Assembly: GCA_964542055.1 (NCBI GenBank)
Contig: CAZITB010000077.1
Coordinates: 1-14,255, forward strand
Length of the DNA stretch: 14,255 nt
Source of the DNA: CAZITB01 sp964542055
GTDB lineage: Bacteria > Planctomycetota > Phycisphaerae > Sedimentisphaerales > CAMDDF01
Reading direction: 5' to 3'
Made by a program: the position numbers and the translations under genes. A model generated the notes under the pieces. It was not told where the DNA came from and ran no database searches. It was given only the letters and a program-made list of their open reading frames with translations. Every line of letters begins with the position of its first letter. Position 1 is the first letter of the stretch. Shown piece after piece: positions 6,262-12,796 of this stretch.

Positions 6262-6774
6262 ATGACAACTGCTACAGCAAAATCAGAACAAAAGAACTTG
6301 ACTGCAAAAGAGGGTAAATATCTTACCTTTGCTTTAGGTCCGGAGGAGTATGGGCTTGAAATCCTAAAGGTACGTGAAATTATCGGATATATGTCGATAA
6401 CTGCAGTACCGCAGATGCCCGGTTATGTTAAGGGAGTGATTAATTTACGGGGGCAAGTGATTCCTGTTATCGATCTGCGGGCAAAATTTGAAATGAATAC
6501 CGAAGAAGTCACAGATGAGACCTGCATTATTGTTGTTGAGACTACGCAGGACGATCGCAACTGCAGCACAGGTATAATTGTAGATAGAGTGCAGGAAGTG
6601 CTCGATATTAAAGAAAAAAATATCGAAGAGGCTCCGCAATTCGATTCATCAGTGAATACAGATTTTATCATGGGAATGGGTAAAATAGGTGATTCGGTTA
6701 AAATCTTATTGGACATTGATAGAGTTTTGAGCAAAGCAAATATAAGCAGCATCACTGAAGCAGTAACCAATTAA
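6262..6774 (+). CDS. cheW: CheW adaptor, copy 1
   Basis: CheW couples receptors to CheA in the polar array through its two SH3-like barrels. The protein has 170 residues and the core begins near residue 19 (KYLTFALGPEEYGLEILKV). The receptor/kinase contact motif VKGVINLRGQVIPVIDLR lies at about 57-74, and the C-terminal part has FIMGMGKIGDSVKILLDID. Start ATG 6262 follows AGGAG. Its stop is 26 bases before the receptor gene mcp1, so the pair is cotranscribed. It is very similar to cheW2 and cheW3 over the core and differs mainly in the first 18 residues and in the acidic patch near residues 76-83. Confidence 0.97.
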   Translation: MTTATAKSEQKNLTAKEGKYLTFALGPEEYGLEILKVREIIGYMSITAVPQMPGYVKGVINLRGQVIPVIDLRAKFEMNTEEVTDETCIIVVETTQDDRNCSTGIIVDRVQEVLDIKEKNIEEAPQFDSSVNTDFIMGMGKIGDSVKILLDIDRVLSKANISSITEAVTN

Positions 6775-6800
6775 CTTTAAAATTTTTTAGGAGTAAGTAA

Positions 6801-8768
6801 ATGTTTAAAAATTTGAAACTTTCAGCCAAAATGGGACTAGGATTCGGTGTTCTTATCCTGATTTCCGGTATCTTAGGTTATGTCAGCGTTGTGGGTTTGA
6901 GGGGAGTTACTAATAATGTACAACTTAATGAACAGGCAAATGAAAGCCTTAACGAAATGAATAAATGTGCTAACTTGAGGAGAGATTTCACAATAAACGG
7001 TTTTAATGCATACGGCAGTGATGGTTTGAATGCCGCAGAAAAGTGGACACAGGCATATGAAGAATTTAAAAATAAACTTCAAAATTTGGAAAATTCAAAA
7101 GGAATTGATAGATCAGATAAAGCAGTAATATCGAAGGCTTTGAAGAATATCAGTGATTATCGGGAAGCTTTTGACGCAACCAAAAATGCGCGTAAAACTA
7201 AAGACGATGCTTTTGCAAAATGGTCCAAACTGGGATGGAATGTTACAGAAGCCCTGGACAAAGCAAAAAATGAAGTAATCAAACCGAATATGAAAGAAGC
7301 TCAACAGTCCGGTAATGTCGAAGAAATTACCAAATGGGCGAATATTTCAAGTCAGCTTGATGAGAAATTCATTCAGAACTTTCTTTTATTAAGGGTAACC
7401 GCAGTTTATATGAGAGCCACCAATAATGCTAAACAGGTAGAAGCTTTTGAAGCTCAAATGGCTAAAACGAAACAAAATCTGGAATCGTTTGCTATGGTTG
7501 CTAAAGTTAACCCTGAAGTAGAAAAATTAACCGGCAAATTGCAAAATTTGTTGAATGATTACGAACAGGCAGGCGAGCAGTACCAAATGGGAATGCAGAT
7601 GGAACAAAAAGCTGACGGACAGATGGCAGTTGCTGCAAGCGGTGTTGTTGAGGACATCGATAAAATTCAAACCTCCATTGATGATAAAATGAATAGAGCC
7701 GTGGTTCGTACCAATGTAGTAATGATATCTATGGCGACTTGTTCGATTGTTTTGGGAATCTTTATGGCAGTTGTAATAACTATGAGTATCGTCAAGCCAA
7801 TTAACCGGATCATTTCGGGTCTCAATGAAGGTTCTCAGCAAGTTGCATCAGCCAGCGGACAGGTTTCAGCTGCATCGCAATCACTGGCAGAAGGTGCTAC
7901 CGAACAGGCAGCGGGGCTGGAAGAAACCTCATCATCATTGGAAGAGATGTCTTCTATGACTAAGCAGAACGCTGATAATGCTCAACAGGCTAATACATTA
8001 TCAGACGAATCAAAGAGGACTGCAGATAATGGTATGTCTTCGATGAAGAAAATGAGCACTGCTATCAATGATATCCAAAAAAGTTCCAGTGAAACAGCAA
8101 AGATTATCAAAGTTATCGACGAAATCGCATTCCAGACAAATCTGCTGGCGTTGAATGCTGCAGTTGAAGCGGCCAGGGCCGGTGAAGCTGGTAAAGGTTT
8201 TGCTGTTGTGGCAGAAGAAGTTCGTAATTTGGCAATGAGATCGGCTGAGGCGGCGAAGAATACATCTGCTATGATCGAGGAATCTGTCAAGAATTCTCAA
8301 AATGGTGTTGATATTTCAAATGAAGTTGGGAAAGTTCTGGAAGAAATCGTTACCAGCGTTGGAAAAACCAGTGATCTTGTCAGCGAAATAGCTGCAGCAT
8401 CTTCTGAGCAGGCACAGGGCATTGATCAGATCAACACCGCGATGACCCAGATGGACAAAGTTACCCAGCAAAACGCTGCCAACGCGGAAGAGTCAGCGAG
8501 CGCCTCTGAAGAACTCAGTGCCCAGGCAGAGCAGATGGATTCTATCGTTCAGGAACTTTCAGCAGTTGTTAACGGTGCTTCAAGCCTCGACGCTACGAAA
8601 ACAACAAAAGCTGGAAATCGAAATAAAAGCAGTCTTTCTCAAACCGACCATATGTATCATAATATAGCTGATGGCCAAAGTGGTAGAAGAACTGCCAAAA
8701 AGACTGTAATGTCTGCAAAAGAAACGATTCCGATGGATGCAGATGGTTTTGAAGAATTCAACAGTTAA
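6801..8768 (+). CDS. Methyl-accepting chemotaxis protein 1, large helical sensor domain
   Basis: A 655-residue transmembrane receptor. TM1 is about 10-31 and TM2 about 305-329. The outer domain between them (about 270 residues) is all-helical with no Cys-rich or PAS/Cache signature; size and pattern suggest a helical bimodular (HBM) type, by inference. TM2 runs through KPINRIISGL straight into the signalling bundle, so only the first half of a HAMP domain is present. Methylation-helix segments lie at about 365-400 and 555-580. The kinase-contact tip is IDEIAFQTNLLALNAAVEAA (439-458) plus RAGEAGKGFAVVAEEVR. The C-terminal tail is flexible and ends GFEEFNS; residues 649-653 fit the x-aromatic-x-x-aromatic tether pentapeptide. 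AGGAG precedes the start. An intrinsic terminator follows. The ligand is unknown. Confidence 0.95.
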   Translation: MFKNLKLSAKMGLGFGVLILISGILGYVSVVGLRGVTNNVQLNEQANESLNEMNKCANLRRDFTINGFNAYGSDGLNAAEKWTQAYEEFKNKLQNLENSKGIDRSDKAVISKALKNISDYREAFDATKNARKTKDDAFAKWSKLGWNVTEALDKAKNEVIKPNMKEAQQSGNVEEITKWANISSQLDEKFIQNFLLLRVTAVYMRATNNAKQVEAFEAQMAKTKQNLESFAMVAKVNPEVEKLTGKLQNLLNDYEQAGEQYQMGMQMEQKADGQMAVAASGVVEDIDKIQTSIDDKMNRAVVRTNVVMISMATCSIVLGIFMAVVITMSIVKPINRIISGLNEGSQQVASASGQVSAASQSLAEGATEQAAGLEETSSSLEEMSSMTKQNADNAQQANTLSDESKRTADNGMSSMKKMSTAINDIQKSSSETAKIIKVIDEIAFQTNLLALNAAVEAARAGEAGKGFAVVAEEVRNLAMRSAEAAKNTSAMIEESVKNSQNGVDISNEVGKVLEEIVTSVGKTSDLVSEIAAASSEQAQGIDQINTAMTQMDKVTQQNAANAEESASASEELSAQAEQMDSIVQELSAVVNGASSLDATKTTKAGNRNKSSLSQTDHMYHNIADGQSGRRTAKKTVMSAKETIPMDADGFEEFNS

Positions 8769-8790
8769 TAGAGTTATGTAACTTTTTGAC

Positions 8791-8821
8791 AGGCAGGGAG
8801 TTAGGCTTCCTGCCTTTTTTT
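8791..8821 (+). terminator. Intrinsic terminator of cheW1-mcp1
   Basis: AGGCAGGGAG (8791-8800) pairs with CTTCCTGCCT (8806-8815) in a 10-bp stem with one G-T pair and a 5-base loop, followed directly by eight T. It lies 22 bases after the mcp1 stop. Confidence 0.92.
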
Positions 8822-8880
8822 ATGAACAAATTTATTACTTTTCGATTAAAATTAACTTAGTTGGCTTTTTTTTGAAACTG

Positions 8881-8921
8881 GTACTTTCCGAAGTTAAGCA
8901 GACTTGATGATTGATCGATAT
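8881..8921 (+). promoter_or_regulatory. Candidate sigma-28-like promoter of cheW2 with shared upstream block
   Basis: GTACTTTCCGAAGTT (8881-8895) is identical over 15 bases to the block before cheA. TAAG (8895-8898) is followed by a 15-base spacer and ATCGATAT (8914-8921), five of eight against GCCGATAA. Together with the cheW3 copy it matches 21 of 24 bases from AAACTGGTAC onward (8875-8898). It would start a leader of about 425 bases that contains the two structured elements below. Confidence 0.55.
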
Positions 8922-8986
8922 TAAAATGTGATTTGCGAGAGATAAAATCGTAAATAGCTCTTTTTAAAATCAAGTCTGTGAAAATC

Positions 8987-9143
8987 GGATGATCGTTCTC
9001 AAACAAAACGCCAATTAATCAAATTAAAACACAAACGATTGCTGATCCTTTTCGTATTGAATATTAGGGTGTCGACTATACGTTTTGTAGGCCCATTGGC
9101 GTGGGTGTTTGAGAGCGTATCAGGAGGCACCCTTTTTTTGTGC
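8987..9143 (+). promoter_or_regulatory. Structured leader RNA element, copy 1 (putative attenuator/riboswitch)
   Basis: Three nested or crossing pairings. Hairpin H1: GGAT (8987-8990) and ATCGTT (8992-8997) pair with AACGAT (9034-9039) and ATCC (9045-9048). Hairpin H2: AGGGTG (9066-9071) and ATACG (9078-9082) pair with CGTAT (9116-9120) and CACCCT (9128-9133), then seven T. A long-range helix joins the inside of H1 to the inside of H2: TCTCAAACA (8997-9005) with TGTTTGAGA (9106-9114), and ACGCCAAT (9008-9015) with ATTGGCGT (9095-9102). It crosses H1 and H2, as in a kissing interaction or two alternative states. CCCA/TGGG flanks the TTGGCG loop. Sequences inside are shared with copy 2, while the stems differ but still pair. 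After the T tract, GTGC can re-pair with GCAC of the terminator strand. Confidence 0.7.
9066..9139 (+). terminator. Intrinsic terminator of leader element copy 1
   Basis: Outer 6-bp (AGGGTG/CACCCT) and inner 5-bp (ATACG/CGTAT) stems enclose the conserved CCCATTGGCGTGGG hairpin and end in seven T (9133-9139). The stem has an internal loop, so it may be conditional. Confidence 0.65.
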
Positions 9144-9176
9144 AAAATACAGACTTGAATAAATCTTGTCCTTAAA

Positions 9177-9323
9177 CGCTGCTTCTCGAACAAAACGCCA
9201 AGGCCTTTCAGGTCCTTATCTACAGAAGCAGCGATAGACGGAGCGTTAGTATGTTCTGTTCGTTTCCCATTGGCGTGGGTGTTCGAATAGACTGCTAACG
9301 CTTTTTTTTTTGCTAATGTTAGC
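9177..9323 (+). promoter_or_regulatory. Structured leader RNA element, copy 2 (putative attenuator/riboswitch)
   Basis: Same architecture as copy 1 with different stem sequences. H1: CGCTGCTTCT (9177-9186) pairs perfectly with AGAAGCAGCG (9224-9233) and encloses a small GGCCT/AGGTCC hairpin. H2: AGCGTTAG (9242-9249) pairs with CTAACGCT (9295-9302), then a ten-T tract. Long-range helix: TCGAACA (9186-9192) with TGTTCGA (9280-9286), and ACGCCAA (9195-9201) with TTGGCGT (9270-9276). Against copy 1 the long-range helix shows an A-T to G-C compensatory change, and H1 and H2 are rewritten but still paired. Downstream GTTAGC (9318-9323) can pair with GCTAAC (9294-9299) of the terminator strand, a possible antiterminator. 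The cheW2 start is 31 bases further on. Confidence 0.72.
9242..9311 (+). terminator. Intrinsic terminator of leader element copy 2
   Basis: An 8-bp perfect stem (AGCGTTAG/CTAACGCT) encloses the CCCATTGGCGTGGG hairpin and is followed by ten T (9302-9311). It stands between the candidate promoter and cheW2, so it must be bypassed for cheW2-mcp2 to be expressed from that promoter. Confidence 0.75.
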
Positions 9324-9353
9324 ACTTTTAAAAATTTTATTAGGAGAACAGTA

Positions 9354-9872
9354 ATGGCAAATGCAGCAGCAAAGACAGAAAAGGCAGAAAATTGTCTTCT
9401 CGAAAAGGAAGGTAAGTATCTTACTTTCGCCCTGGGGCCGGAAGAGTACGGCTTAGAAATTTTGAAGGTACGCGAGATTATCGGTTATATGGCAATTACC
9501 GCGGTGCCTCAAATGCCGGATTTCGTCAAAGGAGTGATCAATCTTCGCGGTCAGGTTATCCCGGTTATCGATCTTAGAACGAAGTTTTGCATGGAAGTTG
9601 CGCAAATCACTGATCAGACCTGCATTATCGTGGTCGAGATAAATCAGAACGGCCGCACCTGCAGTACCGGTATTATCGTTGACAGGGTTCAGGAAGTTTT
9701 GGATGTTGCCGGAGAAAACATCGAAGAAGCACCAAAGTTCGGATCGACAGTAAGTACCGATTTTATCATGGGTATGGGAAAGATCGGAGATTCAGTCAAG
9801 ATATTGCTGGACATTGATAAAGTTCTTATCAGTTCCAAAATTGAAGAGATTGAAAGTGCAGTAAAAAATTAA
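9354..9872 (+). CDS. cheW: CheW adaptor, copy 2
   Basis: A 172-residue CheW that links its receptors to CheA. The core from about residue 21 (KYLTFALGPEEYGLEILKV) through VKGVINLRGQVIPVIDLR (about 59-76) to FIMGMGKIGDSVKILLDID is nearly the same as in cheW1 and cheW3. It differs in having C80-M-E-V where cheW1 has EMNT and in GENIEEAPKFGSTVS. Start ATG 9354 follows AGGAG, directly downstream of the tandem structured leader. The gene is 34 bases before mcp2 and cotranscribed with it. Unlike the other two pairs, its transcription seems subject to two terminators in the leader. Confidence 0.97.
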   Translation: MANAAAKTEKAENCLLEKEGKYLTFALGPEEYGLEILKVREIIGYMAITAVPQMPDFVKGVINLRGQVIPVIDLRTKFCMEVAQITDQTCIIVVEINQNGRTCSTGIIVDRVQEVLDVAGENIEEAPKFGSTVSTDFIMGMGKIGDSVKILLDIDKVLISSKIEEIESAVKN

Positions 9873-9906
9873 CAATAATTTATCACAACCTTTTAGGAGC
9901 AAAGAA

Positions 9907-11970
9907 ATGTTAAACAAAATGAAACTTTCAACAAAGATCGGCATGGGATTTGGCATGTTGATATTGATCGCTGTAATACTTGGTGGTATTGCGACAGTTT
10001 GTATGCTTAATGTAAAAAAAATGTCTGAAGATCTTGCTAACAAAGAAGTACCTGCCGCATTGGTCGGTAATAATATTGAAAGAACTTCATTAAGTACAAT
10101 GTACAATATCAGAGGTTATTCATTCACAGATGATGACAAATTTCTAGAACTGGGTCAGAATGATCTAAAGGAAGTTTATGACAATATCTCAAAAAGTAAA
10201 TCCTTGGGTTTGGAAAACAACATGCCGGAACTGGTTGACAGGGCAGAAAATGCATCAATTAAAGTGAAAGAATACGAAAGCCTTGTAAAAGAAACAGTAG
10301 CCAAGACGCAGACTATGACAAAAGAGAAACAGTCTATGGATGAGGCGGCAGCTAAATACATGGAGACGTGTTATCACTTTTTAAAAGGTCAAAATGAAAA
10401 ATTCGAGTCAGACCTTCAAGCGTTGCTGAAAAATGACGGCTCAATGACGGCAGAAGGAATCAAAGAAAGAATAGCTAAAATCAACTATTGCAATGATGTG
10501 ATTGATCATGGCAATGCTGTAAGAATTGAAGCCTGGAAATCTATGGCTCAGAGAGATCCTAAAAGCATGAACAAAGCTATGGACGTATTCGAGAAGATCA
10601 ATTTGAAACTTGATGATTTGAAGAATATAACCGTTTTGGATGTTGATCTCGAAAGGATTAGGGAATGCAGGCAGGCAGGTGATGACTATCATCTGGCAAT
10701 GAAAGGTTTTCTGACTAATTGGGTTGCCCGTGAAGAAATCGGAATTAAAAGAAATGATGTAGGGAAGGAAGTTTTAGACATAGCACAAGCTACAGCCAAT
10801 GCGGCAATGGACAAAACTCAAGAAGCTGCAACCAGTGCAGCTGCTTCTTTGAGTAGTGCTTCAGTGGTTATGGTGTCAGGTTTGATTATTGCCTTGATCA
10901 CGGGTGTTATTTTATCAGTATTAATTACAAGAAGCATTATTAAACCAATAAGTGCCATGTTCAAGGGTCTAAAGGCATTCAGTACTGAAGAACTGATGCA
11001 GACGAATAAAAAATTCAAAGAATTTATTTCTGGTTTGAATGAAGGTTCTGAGCAGGTTGCATCGGCTAGCGGTCAAGTTTCTTCGGCATCGCAGTCTCTG
11101 GCAGAAGGTGCGACGGAACAGGCAGCAGGCTTGGAAGAAACATCATCCTCGCTGGAAGAAATGTCATCTATGACCAAGCAGAACGCTGATAATGCTCAAC
11201 AGGCGAATATGTTATCAGACGAAGCCAAGAAGAAAGCGGATACTGGCATGGAATCGATGACCAGAATGAATACTGCGATAAATGATATTCAGAAAAGTTC
11301 AAATGAGACTGCCAAGATCATCAAGGTTATTGATGAAATAGCATTCCAGACTAACTTGCTGGCACTTAATGCGGCAGTGGAAGCGGCAAGAGCAGGTGAA
11401 GCCGGTAAAGGTTTTGCAGTCGTGGCTGAAGAAGTTCGAAATCTTGCGATGAGATCGGCAGAAGCGGCTAAGAATACATCTGCAATGATCGAAGAATCTG
11501 TCAAAAATTCCGAAAACGGAGTTAGCATTGCTAATGAGGTAGGTAAAGTTCTTGAAGAGATTGTTACAAGTGTCGGCAAAACAAGTGATCTTGTGAGTGA
11601 AATTGCGGCAGCATCTTCTGAACAGGCACAAGGAATTGACCAGGTTAATACCGCGATGACCCAGATGGATAAAGTTACCCAGCAAAATGCAGCCAATGCT
11701 GAAGAATCCGCGAGTGCCTCGGAAGAACTTAGTGCCCAAGCAGAACAGATGGACAGCATTGTTCAGGATCTGGCTTCTCTTGTAAACGGCAGTGATTCTT
11801 CAGATGTTAAAAAAGTATCTGCTAAAAAGAAGCCTTTGGCACAAAGTGACCGAGTGTTTCACCAAATAGCAGATAGTAAAAACACAAAAGAAAGAAAGAA
11901 GCTTTCAAAGTCCGAAAATAAAGTTAAAATTCCTTTAAATGAAGAAAGCTTTGAGGAATTTAACCACTAA
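9907..11970 (+). CDS. Methyl-accepting chemotaxis protein 2, large helical sensor domain
   Basis: A 687-residue receptor. TM1 is about 11-33 and TM2 about 317-340. The outer domain (about 280 residues) is helical and diverged from that of mcp1. It has features such as NIRGYSFTDDDKFLELG (67-83) that suit an HBM-type helical sensor (inference). After KPI (346-348) it carries about 22 residues more than mcp1 and mcp3 (MFKGLKAFSTEELMQTNKKF region, 351-370) before ISGLNEGSEQV, so the membrane-to-bundle connector differs. The signalling domain (from about 375) is close to mcp1, with the same tip. The tail keeps two motifs also seen in mcp1: QxD...HxIAD and the terminal SFEEF (681-685). AGGAG precedes the start. 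The gene ends in a strong terminator. Confidence 0.95.
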   Translation: MLNKMKLSTKIGMGFGMLILIAVILGGIATVCMLNVKKMSEDLANKEVPAALVGNNIERTSLSTMYNIRGYSFTDDDKFLELGQNDLKEVYDNISKSKSLGLENNMPELVDRAENASIKVKEYESLVKETVAKTQTMTKEKQSMDEAAAKYMETCYHFLKGQNEKFESDLQALLKNDGSMTAEGIKERIAKINYCNDVIDHGNAVRIEAWKSMAQRDPKSMNKAMDVFEKINLKLDDLKNITVLDVDLERIRECRQAGDDYHLAMKGFLTNWVAREEIGIKRNDVGKEVLDIAQATANAAMDKTQEAATSAAASLSSASVVMVSGLIIALITGVILSVLITRSIIKPISAMFKGLKAFSTEELMQTNKKFKEFISGLNEGSEQVASASGQVSSASQSLAEGATEQAAGLEETSSSLEEMSSMTKQNADNAQQANMLSDEAKKKADTGMESMTRMNTAINDIQKSSNETAKIIKVIDEIAFQTNLLALNAAVEAARAGEAGKGFAVVAEEVRNLAMRSAEAAKNTSAMIEESVKNSENGVSIANEVGKVLEEIVTSVGKTSDLVSEIAAASSEQAQGIDQVNTAMTQMDKVTQQNAANAEESASASEELSAQAEQMDSIVQDLASLVNGSDSSDVKKVSAKKKPLAQSDRVFHQIADSKNTKERKKLSKSENKVKIPLNEESFEEFNH

Positions 11971-11987
11971 AATGCAGGGTGTGGAGA

Positions 11988-12026
11988 AATTGTGAGCAGG
12001 CGTTAAACCTGCTCACGATTTTCTTT
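11988..12026 (+). terminator. Intrinsic terminator of cheW2-mcp2
   Basis: GTGAGCAGG (11992-12000) pairs with CCTGCTCAC (12008-12016) around a 7-base loop. The stem extends by AATT/GATT to 13 pairs with one G-T pair. A T-rich tract (TTTTCTTT) follows. It begins about 18 bases after the mcp2 stop. Confidence 0.9.
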
Positions 12027-12106
12027 AAGTGCTTAGTGGTAAATGGTTTAACATTATTGCACAGGGAAAAAACTTTCCTGGAGCAGTTTTTATGCTGCGC
12101 AAACTA

Positions 12107-12147
12107 GTACTTCCCGAAATTAAGGGCATTTTGCTTAATGACGAATT
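12107..12147 (+). promoter_or_regulatory. Candidate sigma-28-like promoter of cheW3 with shared upstream block
   Basis: GTACTTCCCGAAATT (12107-12121) differs at two of 15 bases from the block before cheA and cheW2. TAAG (12121-12124), a 15-base spacer and GACGAATT (12140-12147) follow at the same spacing; the -10 part is weak (four of eight). It would give a leader of about 70 bases. Just upstream, CAGG-AAA/TTTCCTG near 12062-12080 can form a small bulged hairpin. Confidence 0.5.
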
Positions 12148-12224
12148 TCAGAGCATAAACCTGATTTGGTGTTTGAAGTGGTTGGACGCAATCAGGGACA
12201 AGTTATTAATTTAGGAGAAGCGCT

Positions 12225-12755
12225 ATGGCTAGTGCAGAAACCAAAATAGAGCAGGCCAGTAATTGCCTAATGGAAAAAGCAGGCAAGTATTTGACTTTCG
12301 CTCTGGGGCCGGAGGAGTATGGTCTGGAAATTTTGAAGGTACGTGAAATTATCGGTTATATGGCTATAACCGCTGTACCGCAGATGCCAAAGTATGTAAA
12401 GGGAGTCATTAATCTTCGTGGACAGGTTATTCCCGTGATCGATCTGCGGGCGAAGTTCGGTATGGATACCGCAGATGTTACAGACGAGACTTGTATTATT
12501 GTTGTTGAAATCAACCAGGATGGACGCAACTGCAGCACAGGTATTGTAGTTGACCGAGTGCAGGAAGTGCTCGACATCGAAGGTCAGAATATCGAAGAGC
12601 CTCCGCAGTTTGGTTCATCAGTAAATACCGAATTTATCATGGGAATGGGCAAAATAGGCGATTCAGTGAAGATTTTACTGGACATCGACAAGGTGCTATG
12701 CAGTTCTAATATCAAGGCGATAACAGAAGCAGTAGAACCGAAAACCAAAGGGTAA
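12225..12755 (+). CDS. cheW: CheW adaptor, copy 3
   Basis: A 176-residue CheW. The core KYLTFALGPEEYGLEILKV (from about residue 21), VKGVINLRGQVIPVIDLR (about 59-76) and the C-terminal GMGKIGDSVKILLDID make it a close paralogue of cheW1 and cheW2. It is nearer to cheW1 (shared AKFxM, VTDETCIIVVE and RNCSTGI segments). It ends with a few extra residues (VEPKTKG). ATG 12225 follows AGGAG. The next gene, mcp3, starts 41 bases after its stop, so the two form a pair like the other cheW-mcp units. No structured leader like that of cheW2 is seen before it. Confidence 0.97.
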   Translation: MASAETKIEQASNCLMEKAGKYLTFALGPEEYGLEILKVREIIGYMAITAVPQMPKYVKGVINLRGQVIPVIDLRAKFGMDTADVTDETCIIVVEINQDGRNCSTGIVVDRVQEVLDIEGQNIEEPPQFGSSVNTEFIMGMGKIGDSVKILLDIDKVLCSSNIKAITEAVEPKTKG

Positions 12756-12796
12756 CAAGAACATAAAATTAAAATACATATTTTAGGGAGCAAAAA

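Noticed and set aside
8997..9290. Two integron attC sites (paired R''/L'' and L'/R' boxes around a variable centre)
   Set aside because: The long-range helix has an attC-like layout, but the core is GTTTGAG or GTTCGAA rather than GTTRRRY and no cassette gene lies between the copies. The crossing stems H1 and H2 plus T tracts are not expected of attC. It remains the main alternative to a structured RNA.
8999..9325. Minus-strand open frame of 108 codons with repeated SNTHANG-like words
   Set aside because: It is the reverse of the two structured elements, has no family signal, and its repeats come from the RNA blocks.
12029..12214. Plus-strand open frame of 61 codons before cheW3
   Set aside because: It starts with GTG without a ribosome site, runs over the candidate promoter and has no protein-like pattern.
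9354..12755. Repeated cheW-mcp blocks as a mobile or composite element
   Set aside because: No transposase, terminal repeats or target duplications are seen; the pattern fits simple duplication of a chemotaxis gene pair.
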